A stretch of DNA of 64,000 bases. Origin: Fluviicoccus keumensis. GTDB lineage: Bacteria > Pseudomonadota > Gammaproteobacteria > Pseudomonadales > Moraxellaceae. Location: assembly GCF_004217445.1 (NCBI RefSeq), contig NZ_SHKX01000013.1, positions 372,001-436,000 of the forward strand, given 5' to 3'. The notes under the pieces are model-generated. The model saw nothing but the letters and a program-made list of their open reading frames with translations. It ran no database searches and was not told where the DNA came from. The stretch's first letter is position 1; each line of letters begins with the position of its first letter. Below, piece by piece: positions 34,169-43,115 of this stretch. Made by a program: the position numbers and the translations under genes.

Positions 34169-34501
34169 ATGGCCCTGACCCACGCGGCTTCCGGAGAAAT
34201 TGTCAGTGTGCGACCGCTCGGGAGCGCCTTGCGCGCGTCCGAATCGGTCACCCTGGTGCGCGCCCCGCACTTCGAGGTGTTCCGCTTCGTGCTGCCCGCC
34301 GGCAAGACCACGCCGATGCACGAGGCCGCCGGGCTGATCACGATCCAGTGCCTGGAGGGCGAGGTGGCGCTGGACGCGCACGGCCGCCGCCAGACGTTGG
34401 TGGCAGGCGATCTGGTCTATCTGGACGACGCCGAGCCGCATGCCGTCAGCGCGCTGACCGACGCCTCGCTGCTGGTGACGATCTTGCTGCACCGGGTTTG
34501 A
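34169..34501 (+). CDS. Small cupin-domain protein
   Basis: This 110-residue protein is a single cupin barrel. The first motif region is FRFVLPAGKTTPMHEAAGLITIQCLEGEV, and the second is VAGDLVYLDDAEPHAVSALTDASLLVTILL. The usual metal triad is reduced (one His in PMHEA, one His in EPHAV), so metal binding is uncertain. Cupins of this size often accompany nnrS and RIC genes, suggesting a role in NO stress, perhaps as a metal or ligand-binding accessory. A GAGGAG site lies upstream of the ATG, and the next gene starts 10 bp downstream. Confidence 0.85.
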   Translation: MALTHAASGEIVSVRPLGSALRASESVTLVRAPHFEVFRFVLPAGKTTPMHEAAGLITIQCLEGEVALDAHGRRQTLVAGDLVYLDDAEPHAVSALTDASLLVTILLHRV

Positions 34502-34511
34502 CACGCGCGCC

Positions 34512-35720
34512 ATGCCTCCTTCTTCCCCCATGAGTCCTCGCGGCTTCTTCACCGCGCCGCTGTGGCTGGCGGGGTTCCGGCCGTTCTTCCTGCTCGCCCT
34601 GATCGCCGGGGCGGTGTATCCGCCGCTGTGGGCGCTGGTGTTCTCCGGCGCGGTGGCCCTGCCCGCCGCCGGGCTGACACCGCTGCAATGGCATGCGCAC
34701 GAGATGCTGTTTGGTTTCGGCTGGGCGGTGCTGGGCGGCTTCCTGCTGACCGCCAGCAAGAACTGGGTGGGGGTGCGCGGCCTGCACGGCGGGCCGCTGG
34801 CGCTGGCGGCGGCGCTGTGGCTGGCCGAGCGGGTGCTGATCTTTCACTTCCCGGCGCTGACAGACTCGACCCCCTGGCCGCTGCGGGCGGCGGTATTGGC
34901 CGCCGCCAGCCTGCCGGTGCTGGGCGTGGGCGGTTATGTGCTGTGGACACTGGTGCGCTACCGCCGCCAGGACAGCTTCAAGGACAACGGCTTCTTCATC
35001 GCGGCGCTGCCGCTATTGCTGGCGGCGAAACTGATGCTGTTGCTGCCGCCGTGGGTGACGGAAGGCCGGATGCTGGCCATCGGCCTGTTCCGCCTGGCCT
35101 TCGTGGTGATGTTCGAGCGCACCCTGACCCAGTTCATGAAGAACACGGCGGGCGTGACGCTGTTCCGCCATCCGGCGCTGGACTGGCCGATCAAGGGGCT
35201 GATGCTGCTGGCGGCGTTCGCGGGTTTCCTGCCGCCCGCCGTGGCGGCCGCCGTGATGACGGCGGCGGGGCTGTTGCTGCTGTACCGCTTTGGCCGCTGG
35301 CATCCGCTGGCCGGGTTACGGCGTTTCGACACCGGCATCATGTATGTCGGCTATCTGGGCCTGAGCGCCAACCTGTTCGCCGAGGCGCTGCGCCTGAGCG
35401 GCGTTTTTCCCGCCATCGGCTCGCTGTCGGTGCATATCTTCACCTTTGTCTGCATGGGGTTGGTGATTCCGGGCATGCTGGTGCGCATCAGCCAGGGGCA
35501 CACCGGCCGCCGCATCGTCTTCACCGCCACCGACAAGGCGGCGATCAGCCTGATGGGTGCGGGCGCGGTACTGCGGCTGGTGGCGACACAACTGTGGCCG
35601 CAACACTACGGACTGTGGATCGATCTGTCGGCCCTGGCCTGGAGCGGCTGCTTCCTCGGCATCGGCCTTCGCCTGGCGCCGATGTTATGGCAGGCGCGGG
35701 TGGACGGACGGGAGCTATGA
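34512..35720 (+). CDS. nnrS: NnrS-family membrane protein (copy b)
   Basis: This 402-residue polytopic protein of about 12 helices has full NnrS marks: LWLAGFRPFFLLALIAGAV, the conserved WHAHEMLFGFGWAVLGGFLLTASKNWVG with its His residues, FERTLTQFMKNTAGV, and LVIPGMLVRISQGHTGRRI. NnrS is a haem/copper membrane protein that protects against NO-derived iron-dinitrosyl damage. It is in the nsrR-RIC-cupin operon and overlaps the following copy c by ATGA. It resembles copy a at 18767 in motif content. Confidence 0.93.
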   Translation: MPPSSPMSPRGFFTAPLWLAGFRPFFLLALIAGAVYPPLWALVFSGAVALPAAGLTPLQWHAHEMLFGFGWAVLGGFLLTASKNWVGVRGLHGGPLALAAALWLAERVLIFHFPALTDSTPWPLRAAVLAAASLPVLGVGGYVLWTLVRYRRQDSFKDNGFFIAALPLLLAAKLMLLLPPWVTEGRMLAIGLFRLAFVVMFERTLTQFMKNTAGVTLFRHPALDWPIKGLMLLAAFAGFLPPAVAAAVMTAAGLLLLYRFGRWHPLAGLRRFDTGIMYVGYLGLSANLFAEALRLSGVFPAIGSLSVHIFTFVCMGLVIPGMLVRISQGHTGRRIVFTATDKAAISLMGAGAVLRLVATQLWPQHYGLWIDLSALAWSGCFLGIGLRLAPMLWQARVDGREL

Positions 35721-36862
35721 CCGCCGCCCCGCCCCGACCGCCGGGAAACCCCCGCCGCATTCCGGCGCAGGCCGTTTTCTTTCCCGCCGCCATCGGCCAT
35801 GCGCTGGTGTTCGCGCCGCTGACGGTGCTGGCCAACACCGGCCATGCCGACCTGTTCCCGGCGCTGGCCGGGGCGGGCCATGCCCGGGAAATGCTGGGCG
35901 GCTTCGCGCTGGCGCTGGTGGCGGGCTACACCCTGGGGCCGTTGTCACGACAGGCGGCGACCGGACTGCTGACGCTGTGGCTGGCCGCGCGGCTAACGAC
36001 GCTGGCGGGACTGCCGCCGGGATGGACGGCGGCAGCCACGGCCGTCTTCGGACTGGTGCTGGCCGCGCGCGCCGTGCCCCGCTTCCTGCCCGCCCGGCGC
36101 TGGCGCAACCGCGTGTTGCCGCCGCTGCTGGCGACAGTGGGATTGCTGCCGGGCTTGTGGGGACTGCATCAGGCCTTTGGTGGCGGCGGCCACTATGTTG
36201 GAGCGGCGGGGGTGTTGCTGCTGGGGATGCTGATGGCCTTCATCGGCGGGCGGCTGATTGCCCCGGCGGCGGCGGGCGAGTTCTACAACCGGGGCGACGA
36301 CCTTGCCAACCGGGTGCAACCCCGGCTGGAAGCCGCCACCCTGCTGACCCTGCCCCCCGCGGTGGCGCTGCTGCTGGCGGAACAGCCCCGACTCGGCGGA
36401 CCGCTGGCCGTCGCGGCCGGAGCCTGCACGCTGGCGCGCTGCCTGCGCTGGCGGCTGTGGGCCTGTCCGGGGCGTTACGACCTGCACGGGCTGGGGCTGG
36501 GCTACGGCTGGCTGGCGGCGGGACTGATGATCATCGGCGCGGCGCTGGCGGCCGGGGTATATCAACCGGCGCTGGCGCATCTGGTGACGATGGGGGCGCT
36601 GGGCATGTTGTCCACCGGGGTGATCGCGCGCTGGCACGGCTCGCGGCATGGCCATACGCTGCCGGGGCGGGGGTTCGTGATGTTGACGGTGACGGCTTTC
36701 GCGGCGGCGGCGCTGTTGCGGGTGCTGGTGGTGGCATGGCCGGAACAGACGCCGGCGCTGCTGTGGGCGGGGGCAGTGGCCTGGTCGGGTGGCTATCTGG
36801 CCGCCGGGGTCGTGCTGGCGCGGGGGAAGCCGTTTCGGCAACAGGTGGCGAGGTATCGGTGA
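35717..36862 (+). CDS. Divergent NnrS-like membrane protein (copy c)
   Basis: This 381-residue membrane protein begins at the ATG overlapping the previous stop (ATGA). The open frame extends upstream to 34562, but that part is an out-of-frame shadow of copy b. It has the NnrS overall helix pattern, but the central motif is altered: GHAREMLGGFALALVAGYTLG in place of WHxHEMLFGFxxAxxxGFLLTA. Other recognisable parts are GMLMAFIGGRLIAPAAAGEF and MGALGMLSTGVIARWHGSRHG. It could be a shorter paralog that has lost one haem or copper ligand. Translational coupling implies it works with copy b, perhaps as a heteromeric partner. Confidence 0.8.
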   Translation: MTAAPPRPPGNPRRIPAQAVFFPAAIGHALVFAPLTVLANTGHADLFPALAGAGHAREMLGGFALALVAGYTLGPLSRQAATGLLTLWLAARLTTLAGLPPGWTAAATAVFGLVLAARAVPRFLPARRWRNRVLPPLLATVGLLPGLWGLHQAFGGGGHYVGAAGVLLLGMLMAFIGGRLIAPAAAGEFYNRGDDLANRVQPRLEAATLLTLPPAVALLLAEQPRLGGPLAVAAGACTLARCLRWRLWACPGRYDLHGLGLGYGWLAAGLMIIGAALAAGVYQPALAHLVTMGALGMLSTGVIARWHGSRHGHTLPGRGFVMLTVTAFAAAALLRVLVVAWPEQTPALLWAGAVAWSGGYLAAGVVLARGKPFRQQVARYR

Positions 36863-36876
36863 GGGCTGGCTGAGGA

Positions 36877-37254
36877 TCAACAGGCTATCATTTGTTCAGG
36901 CGTATGGAACTCGCCATGCCATGTCGTACCATCATGCGAAGTAATAATCACCCGGAAATCTGCCTTGAAGCACCAACCGGGTGAATCAGAACTGGAAAAC
37001 GTAACGACCAATCCTGCACTTGCCGGGTGGCAACCCGGAATTTCGTCCAAGTGCCACTTAATGAACTCAACACAACGGCGAACATGGATCCGGTTTCTTT
37101 CTATATCGAAACACTCTGGCGAAATGCCGCCGGTTAGCAAGTCTACGAATACCTCATGATTGCCGCTTTCCCTCGCCAAAAAGGCAAAATGCTCGGCGGA
37201 GACGGCAAACTTTTGGGCGACGCCGCATGCCACGTTTCTGATTTTTCGCTTCAT
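36877..37254 (-). CDS. Hypothetical protein, no recognised family
   Basis: This 125-residue reading frame (start MKRKIRNVACGV; an upstream ATG at 37290 would give 137 residues) is convergent with the NnrS genes and ends 14 bp from the copy c stop. I do not recognise it. It has no signal peptide or membrane segment, is mixed alpha/beta with several Cys and His, and its base composition is more AT-rich than the neighbours, which supports a real but recently acquired gene. Confidence 0.55.
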   Translation of the reverse strand: MKRKIRNVACGVAQKFAVSAEHFAFLARESGNHEVFVDLLTGGISPECFDIERNRIHVRRCVEFIKWHLDEIPGCHPASAGLVVTFSSSDSPGWCFKADFRVIITSHDGTTWHGEFHTPEQMIAC

Positions 37255-37290
37255 GTCCGTCAGCTCAATCCTCAAGGATAAGCATGTCAT

Positions 37291-37579
37291 GGTTGCATCA
37301 ACGAATCGACTCGGTCAATGCGATATCACTGATGCCAGGTGACATCACGTCAAGTTATGACGCAGGAGTAGCACGCTGTGAAATGGCGAATACCGCGCAT
37401 CCCGCCAGACAGGTATCCAGTCCCTCGTGTGCCACGCTTTCGGCGTAATGCAGCAGAAATCCGGGCGGCTGGACGCTGGCCGACGGGATCATTGCGAAAA
37501 ACGGAATAGCCCTCTGACCGGGCCGATCCCCATCGTGGATAATGCGGCTAACCCGTCCGTACTTTTGCAGGAGCATCAC
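37291..37579. other. Intergenic region, no feature seen
   Basis: This is the 5' flank shared by the divergent hypothetical gene and the GNAT gene. No convincing promoter, repeat or RNA structure was found. Confidence 0.4.
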
Positions 37580-38026
37580 ATGTCCATCGTCCCGGCCACC
37601 GTGGAAGATATTCCGGCCCTGTGCCGCCTGCTGTCCCTGTTGTTCACCCAGGAAGCGGAGTTCGCCCCGGACCCGGTTGCTCAAGTCCGGGGGCTAACCC
37701 GCATTATCACCGCTCCCGAGATTGGGGAAATCCTGGTGGCCAGAGAGAACGGTGAGGTGCTGGGCATGGTGAACCTGTTATATACCGTTTCCACCGCACT
37801 GGGAGCGCCGGTTGCCCTGCTGGAAGATATGGTCGTGGCATCGGAAGCCCGTGGCGGCGGCTTGGGAAGCCGTTTACTGGAACACGCCATTGCCACGGCT
37901 CGCATTCACGGTTGCCGTCGGATTACCTTGTTGACGGACGTCGAGAATCACAGCGCCCGACGCTTTTACGAACGGCAGGGCTTTATCGTATCCCCGATGC
38001 GGCCGCTCCGGCTGGCGCTGGATTAA
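37580..38026 (+). CDS. GNAT-family N-acetyltransferase
   Basis: This 148-residue protein has the GNAT core: VALLEDMVVASEARGGGLGSRLLEHAIATAR includes the pyrophosphate-binding R/Q-x-x-G-x-G/A motif as ARGGGLGS, and VENHSARRFYERQGFI is the characteristic beta-alpha C-terminal segment. It acetylates an unknown small molecule or protein from acetyl-CoA. AGGAG before the ATG at 37580 fixes the start. Neighbours give no clue to the substrate. Confidence 0.88.
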   Translation: MSIVPATVEDIPALCRLLSLLFTQEAEFAPDPVAQVRGLTRIITAPEIGEILVARENGEVLGMVNLLYTVSTALGAPVALLEDMVVASEARGGGLGSRLLEHAIATARIHGCRRITLLTDVENHSARRFYERQGFIVSPMRPLRLALD

Positions 38027-38226
38027 CCCGCCCGATCACGCCGTCCGTCAGCCCTTCACCGCCTCGAACAGCCTCAACGCACCGCTTTGTTCCTGCCGGC
38101 AGAACTCCAGCCAGCGCGGCCGGTCACAGCCTTGTGAACAGTCAAGTGCCGCGCCCGGAGATTGCCCCAACATGGGGCGGCTGGTATGTTCGGAGATACC
38201 CCTGCTCACTTCCACGGATTCCGCCG

Positions 38227-38958
38227 ATGACCAAGACCCGCCGCCCGGGACTAACGGTGTGCCTGCTCGCGCTGACGCTGGCCCTGCCAACCGCCGTGTT
38301 CGCGGCCGCCGATGACGACGACAGCGATCTGGCCGAGCTGCAGCCCAAGTTGGGCAATGAATGGGTGCCGGTGAAGAACGACCGGCGGCGCGGCATCAAG
38401 ACCTGGGTCAAACAGGAAGACGGCAAGCGTTACCGATCCTTCAAGGTGGAGGCAGCGCTGAAGGGCCGTTTGAGCGACTTCGTGCGCACCGTGCTGGACT
38501 TCGAGAATTATCCGCGCTGGTATTGGGAAGTAATGGACGTCAAGCTGCTGCGCCGCATTTCCCCCACCGAGTACCAGCTCTACATGAAGCACCGCGCGCC
38601 ACACAGCGTGCCCAACCGCGATGTGCCGGCGTTGCTGCGCATTGAGCCGCAAACCGCCACCAACCGCACCCTCACCGTCGCGGTGCGCGCCATTCCCGAT
38701 CTGGTGCCGGAACATCCGCCGTTCATCCGCATGCGCGCGGAAGACATGATCATCCGCGTCACGCCCATCGACCGGGAAACCTTGCGGCTGGAAGCGGAAG
38801 GCTATGTCGATCCGGGCGGCAAGGCCCCGAACTGGGCGATCAATTTCATCCAGCGCTCGGCGCCGTACATGATTGTGCTGGGCTCACAGCGGGTAATGGA
38901 AAGCGGGGACTTCGGCAAGCAGAAGATTCCGTTTCCGGTGTTTGAGTATGGGGATTGA
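38227..38958 (+). CDS. Secreted START/SRPBCC-like lipid-binding protein, copy 2
   Basis: This 243-residue paralog of the protein at 30241-30966 has a signal peptide (to AVFAA near residue 27) and the conserved blocks GIKTWVKQEDGKRYRSFKVE, RWYWEVMDVKLLRR, KHRAPHSVPNRDVPALLRIE and LEAEGYVDPGGKAPNWAINF. It should bind a hydrophobic ligand in the periplasm. The start is chosen at the first Met before the signal peptide. The region before it to the GNAT stop (38027-38226) contains no gene. Two copies 7 kb apart indicate a duplication with divergence. Confidence 0.75.
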   Translation: MTKTRRPGLTVCLLALTLALPTAVFAAADDDDSDLAELQPKLGNEWVPVKNDRRRGIKTWVKQEDGKRYRSFKVEAALKGRLSDFVRTVLDFENYPRWYWEVMDVKLLRRISPTEYQLYMKHRAPHSVPNRDVPALLRIEPQTATNRTLTVAVRAIPDLVPEHPPFIRMRAEDMIIRVTPIDRETLRLEAEGYVDPGGKAPNWAINFIQRSAPYMIVLGSQRVMESGDFGKQKIPFPVFEYGD

Positions 38959-39005
38959 AAGGAGCGGCCTCTCCGTCACGGTAACGGCCTGACCACTCCC
39001 GAAGT

Positions 39006-39434
39006 TTAAGACATCGCTACAAACAGAATGGCTGCACCGTTTTTGGAGGCCTTTTGGTAGAAGGCGGACAAGCCCTTGACCAGCTCAAGCATTTCTTCCA
39101 GGGTCATTCGGCCCATGATGTCGCGCATATCCTCGAAACGCTCCCCGATGTCTTCATCCGTAAGCCTACTCAACGCTTCCGCGATGATGCGGACATCTTC
39201 AGCGAACGCATATCCCACGCCGCATCCCACGTCCTCCGCAAAGTCGGCCAGCTCACCGCGAACGCCTTCATCATCCAGCAGTTCCGTCAATTCGTACCAG
39301 TACCATTCCTGCTCGGAGAAATACTCCCGCTCATGACTATCGTGCATGAACGCCTCAAAACCTTCTTCGCCATCATCCAGAAGCTGCTCCAACTCTTCAT
39401 CAGACAAAACATAGAACGAACCGCCGGTACTCAT
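39006..39434 (-). CDS. DUF1877-family protein (YfbM-like)
   Basis: This 142-residue acidic, helical protein resembles DUF1877/YfbM: SDEELEQLLDDGEEG, LADFAEDVGCGVGYAFAEDVRIIAEAL and the long C-terminal helix GRMTLEEMLELVKGLSAFYQKA. The function of the family is unknown. The gene is convergent with the START-like gene and ends 48 bp from it. A GGAGA site precedes the ATG. Base composition is lower in GC than neighbours. Confidence 0.8.
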   Translation of the reverse strand: MSTGGSFYVLSDEELEQLLDDGEEGFEAFMHDSHEREYFSEQEWYWYELTELLDDEGVRGELADFAEDVGCGVGYAFAEDVRIIAEALSRLTDEDIGERFEDMRDIMGRMTLEEMLELVKGLSAFYQKASKNGAAILFVAMS

Positions 39435-39449
39435 AAAATCTCCTTTTAA

Positions 39450-40571
39450 TCATTTAGAACAACGATTTGAGGATAACACGCTACCTCCGGTAGGGAAGCA
39501 CTCCGCCTCACCTGAGCGACACCTAATGACGTGCCAAGACATGAAGTCCTCCTCCCCCGCCAAATACGTCCTCAACCCCTCTGCTTCCAAAATAGCGCGC
39601 GCCACCCGCACCGCCTCCTCGCTCATCATCTTCTGCTGCTCAAACTCCGCCTCGCCCAGCCATTCCCGCTTGCTGTTGCCCAGCGGGTGATAGGGCAGCA
39701 CCGTCACCCCGTCCAGCCCGGCGGCGCGGATCAGTCCGGCCAGTCCGCGCAGGTTCTCCGGCGTATCCGTCACCCCCGGCACCAGCGGGATGCGCGGCCA
39801 CACCTTCGGCCCCCGCCCCTGCGCCGCCAGCGCCGTCATCCAGTAGAAGTTGTCGTGGATATGCACATTGGTCGCGCCGCAAAAGCGGATATGGTCATCC
39901 CGCGTGAACAGCTTCAGGTCGAACAGCACCAGATCCAGCCGGCGCAGCGCCTGCCACAGCGGTTGCGCCTCAACCCGCGCATCCGGTTCCCCGCCCGGCT
40001 GCACCATCGCCTCGGTCAGTCCCTTCACCCGGAACTGGCCGCTGGTTTCCAGCGTCAGGTGCAGGCCTTGGTCCTTCAGCCGCGCCGTCATGGCCGCCAG
40101 CATCTCCGGATGCATCGTCGCCTCGCCGCCGCTGAAGGTAACGCCGCCGCCGGACGAGCGGTGAAGCCCGAATTCCGGCTCCAGCTCCGCCAGCAAATCC
40201 TCCACCGTGCGTTCCTCGCCATAGCCCACCATCGCCTGCGACGGACAGACCTCGACACAGGCCCGGCACTGGTCACAGTTCGCCGCCGACCACTGCCCCG
40301 GCGCGGTCATCGCCCCGGTCGGGCAGACCTCGACGCAGGCGCGGCAGCCGTCCACGCACAGGTGCGCCTTGAACGCCAGCTGCGGTTGCGGCGAGATCGA
40401 TTCCGGGTTCTGGCACCAGGCGCAGTTCAACGGGCAGCCCTTGAAGAACACCGTACTGCGGATGCCGGGGCCGTCATGGATGCAGAAATGCTGCACCGCG
40501 CAGGTCGGGGCGGTCAGCGCCGTGACGGGAATGCGCGACGGCGCGGCGGCCGTCATCTGTTCAAAGGCCAT
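39450..40571 (-). CDS. Glycyl-radical enzyme activating protein (radical SAM)
   Basis: This 373-residue protein generates the glycyl radical on the adjacent enzyme using a [4Fe-4S] cluster and S-adenosylmethionine. It has the radical SAM Cx3Cx2C motif as FKGCPLNCAWCQNPESI, then two ferredoxin-like clusters CVDGCRACVEVCP and CDQCRACVEVCP, which place it with dehydratase and decarboxylase activases rather than PflA, and VTFSGGEATMHPEML. The first ATG overlaps the glycyl-radical gene end; ATG 40556, just after that stop, is an alternative. Expression is coupled to the enzyme gene upstream, both in the probable Fnr-dependent operon. Confidence 0.92.
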   Translation of the reverse strand: MAFEQMTAAAPSRIPVTALTAPTCAVQHFCIHDGPGIRSTVFFKGCPLNCAWCQNPESISPQPQLAFKAHLCVDGCRACVEVCPTGAMTAPGQWSAANCDQCRACVEVCPSQAMVGYGEERTVEDLLAELEPEFGLHRSSGGGVTFSGGEATMHPEMLAAMTARLKDQGLHLTLETSGQFRVKGLTEAMVQPGGEPDARVEAQPLWQALRRLDLVLFDLKLFTRDDHIRFCGATNVHIHDNFYWMTALAAQGRGPKVWPRIPLVPGVTDTPENLRGLAGLIRAAGLDGVTVLPYHPLGNSKREWLGEAEFEQQKMMSEEAVRVARAILEAEGLRTYLAGEEDFMSWHVIRCRSGEAECFPTGGSVLSSNRCSK

Positions 40572-42984
40572 GGCTCATGCGCTCGATGATTTCGTCCTGC
40601 ACCTCGGGGCGCAGGTCGCTGAAGTAGGAGCAGTAGCCGGACACCCGCACCAGCAGGTCGGGGTAGGCCTCCGGGTTCAGCTTGGCGGCGCGCAGTATCT
40701 CGGCGTCCTGCACGTTTACCTGCACCTGCATGCCGTCCTGCCGCACCAGGTAGTCGCGGAACAGCGTGCCCAGATTGCGGATGCCGGTCTCACCATGCAC
40801 CAGCTTCTTGTCGAACTTGATGTTGAGCACATGGGCGTTGCCCCAGTGCGTCTTGTCCAGCCCGGCGACGCTGCGCAGCGCGGCGGTGGGGCCCTTGCGG
40901 TCGGAACCGTCACTGGGCGACACCCCGTTTGAGAGCCGCTGCCCGGCCTTGCGGCCGTTCGGCAGCGCCCCGGTATGACGACCGAAACCCACCCCGCAGG
41001 ACATGGAATAGAACCCGGCGATCCACTGGCCGCCCCGGGTGTTGCGGCGCGGCGTCACTGCGTCGGTGAAGGCGTCGGCGGCGCGCTGGGTCATGGTGTC
41101 GGCGGCCTGGTCGCCGTTGCCGAAACGCGGGAAGCGGCGGCTCAGTTCCACCCGCAACGGCTCGTGCCCGGCGAAATCGGCATTCAGGATTTCCACCAGT
41201 TGCGGCAGCGTGAAGCGTTTGTCTTCAAACACCAGCTTGTTCAAGGCGTAGAGCGAATCCCCGGCATCGGCCAGCCCCACGGCCTGCACCGAGGTGAAGT
41301 CGTACATGCCACCGCCCCAGGTCACGTCCTTGCCCTTGGCCAGGCAGCCCTGCGTCATGATCGAATTCACCGGCGTCGGGCGATGGATGCGATACGTTTC
41401 TTCCAGCCGGTTGATGGCGCGCTGCATCCGTCCCACCTGAAAGGCGACTTGCGAACGGAAGGCGGCGAGCACGTCCTCGAAACCGGTCATCGCGGCCAGC
41501 GGCGGCGTCAGCAGCCCCAGCCTTTCGCCCCGGAAGCTTTCCCCCCGGTTCAGCGCCAGTTCCAGGCACAGCGGCAGGTTGAACAGCGCGGCGTCGGCGG
41601 AGTTGTAGGTACGGCCCTGACTGGCCAGTTCCACGCAGCCGATGATGGCGTAATCGCGGGCGTGTTCCAGCGTCATGCCGGTGTGCTGCAGGCTGTTGAT
41701 CACCGTCTCATCGCCCATCAGCGTCGGACGGCCGCCGGTGCGCTGCATCACCGCCACCGCCTTGTCCAGCAGGCGCTTCGGGGTGTCGGCATGCACGCGC
41801 ACATGCAGCGCCGGTTCGCGGGTGCCCAGCTGGCCGAAGGCTTCCAGCACCAGCTCGGAAAGTTCGTTGCTGACATCGCGACCCTCCGCATCAACGCCAC
41901 CGACGGTGATCGACTGGCCGACGCAGTTGCCGCTGAAATAGACGTCCATGCGGTTGGAATACAGCGGGATGGTCTCGCCGGTCTTGGCCTCGAAACTCAC
42001 CCACAGCTCCAGCGCCTGCTCGCGGGTCAGCGCGCCGCACGCCAGGTCGGCGTCATAGAGATGGATCAGCGCCTGGTCCAGCCGCCCGAAGGACATGCCC
42101 TGCTCGAAATCTTCCAACAGCATGGCGATGTGCAGCAGCCAGCAGGCCTGCAACCCTTCCTGGAAGGTGGCGGGCGGGTAATAGGGAACACGACGACAGG
42201 CCTGGGCGGCGGCCAGAAGTTCGGCGCGGCGGCTGTCGGCAATGTCGGTCCGCAGGGCTTCACATTCGGCAGCGTCGGCCAGATTGGCGGCCATGCCGCG
42301 GATACCGTCGATGGTGATGCGCAGCGAGCGGTAGAACGCCAGCTGGTCAGCGTCGGCTGGGGAACCGTCCGGCAGCGTGCGGGTTTCCAGGCAGCGGGCG
42401 GCAATGCGATCGGTTTCCACCAGCCCTTCCGCCACCAGCCGCCGGTAGTCGCCCACCTGATGCCCCACCCCGGCTTCCTCGGTGACGATGTAGCGCTTGG
42501 GGCTGAGGATTTCCAGCAGCTCGCCAGTATAGCCCGGCTTGGCGAAGGCGCGCGCGCCCATGTTGGTGAAAACGTTGTCGGCGGCCAGCGCCGCCAGCTC
42601 CAGCTTTTCCTTGCGGCTCAGCTTCAGCTTGATCGGGCGGTCTTCCAGCGTGAACAGGTCCTCGATGATGTTGACCGAGGTGCCTTCCGGGTAGAAGTTC
42701 GCCGCCACCCGCTTCGAGGTGACGTTGCCGATGATCAGTTCGTCGTCATAAAGACGCGGCTGGCGGTGCTTCATCACGTAAGCCAAGGCCAGCGCGCGTT
42801 GTACCAAGGGATGTTCGCCCTTTCCCGCGCCGGACTTGCGGAAGGCCTTCAGCAGGCGCGGACGCTCCAGGCAGATGGAGTAACCGGCGTCGTGCAGGGC
42901 GGCCTTCAGGCGCAGGGCGCGCGCGCCAGGCGGAGGGATCAGGTCGTTGGCGGCGGTGGGGAAAGCGGTAATGGAAGCGGTCAT
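40561..42984 (-). CDS. Glycyl-radical enzyme of unassigned substrate
   Basis: This 807-residue protein belongs to the pyruvate-formate-lyase-like superfamily. The radical Gly lies in VRVSGYCSYFSDL (Gly783), 24 residues from the end. The active-site cysteine is Cys450 in DYAIIGCVELASQGRTYNS. A single Cys followed by V-E (GCVE, Glu452) matches dehydratases and C-N/C-S lyases, not PFL (which has Cys-Cys). The segment differs from the GCVEP common in diol dehydratase, choline lyase and hydroxyproline dehydratase by ending in L. ATG at 42984 follows GAGGAACTG; the frame opens at 43104. It has an activase downstream and a perfect Fnr box 131 bp upstream. The substrate is unknown. Confidence 0.9.
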   Translation of the reverse strand: MTASITAFPTAANDLIPPPGARALRLKAALHDAGYSICLERPRLLKAFRKSGAGKGEHPLVQRALALAYVMKHRQPRLYDDELIIGNVTSKRVAANFYPEGTSVNIIEDLFTLEDRPIKLKLSRKEKLELAALAADNVFTNMGARAFAKPGYTGELLEILSPKRYIVTEEAGVGHQVGDYRRLVAEGLVETDRIAARCLETRTLPDGSPADADQLAFYRSLRITIDGIRGMAANLADAAECEALRTDIADSRRAELLAAAQACRRVPYYPPATFQEGLQACWLLHIAMLLEDFEQGMSFGRLDQALIHLYDADLACGALTREQALELWVSFEAKTGETIPLYSNRMDVYFSGNCVGQSITVGGVDAEGRDVSNELSELVLEAFGQLGTREPALHVRVHADTPKRLLDKAVAVMQRTGGRPTLMGDETVINSLQHTGMTLEHARDYAIIGCVELASQGRTYNSADAALFNLPLCLELALNRGESFRGERLGLLTPPLAAMTGFEDVLAAFRSQVAFQVGRMQRAINRLEETYRIHRPTPVNSIMTQGCLAKGKDVTWGGGMYDFTSVQAVGLADAGDSLYALNKLVFEDKRFTLPQLVEILNADFAGHEPLRVELSRRFPRFGNGDQAADTMTQRAADAFTDAVTPRRNTRGGQWIAGFYSMSCGVGFGRHTGALPNGRKAGQRLSNGVSPSDGSDRKGPTAALRSVAGLDKTHWGNAHVLNIKFDKKLVHGETGIRNLGTLFRDYLVRQDGMQVQVNVQDAEILRAAKLNPEAYPDLLVRVSGYCSYFSDLRPEVQDEIIERMSHGL

Positions 42985-43115
42985 GGTCAGTTCCTCGGGA
43001 CAGCGGGAATGACCTGAGTATCTGCCCGGGATTACCGGGCGTATTGACATAGTTCGCCGAGTTATTGACGATTTTCGCCATTTGCGGGGAGGTGGATTGG
43101 ACAAGAGTAATGTTA

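Noticed and set aside
34562..35716. Upstream extension of the NnrS copy c frame
   Set aside because: The extension is an out-of-frame reading of the preceding nnrS gene. The ATG at the ATGA overlap gives a normal NnrS-like start.
40975..43017. A 680-codon plus-strand frame antisense to the glycyl-radical enzyme
   Set aside because: The minus-strand gene has clear catalytic and radical motifs, and the plus frame has no domain pattern.
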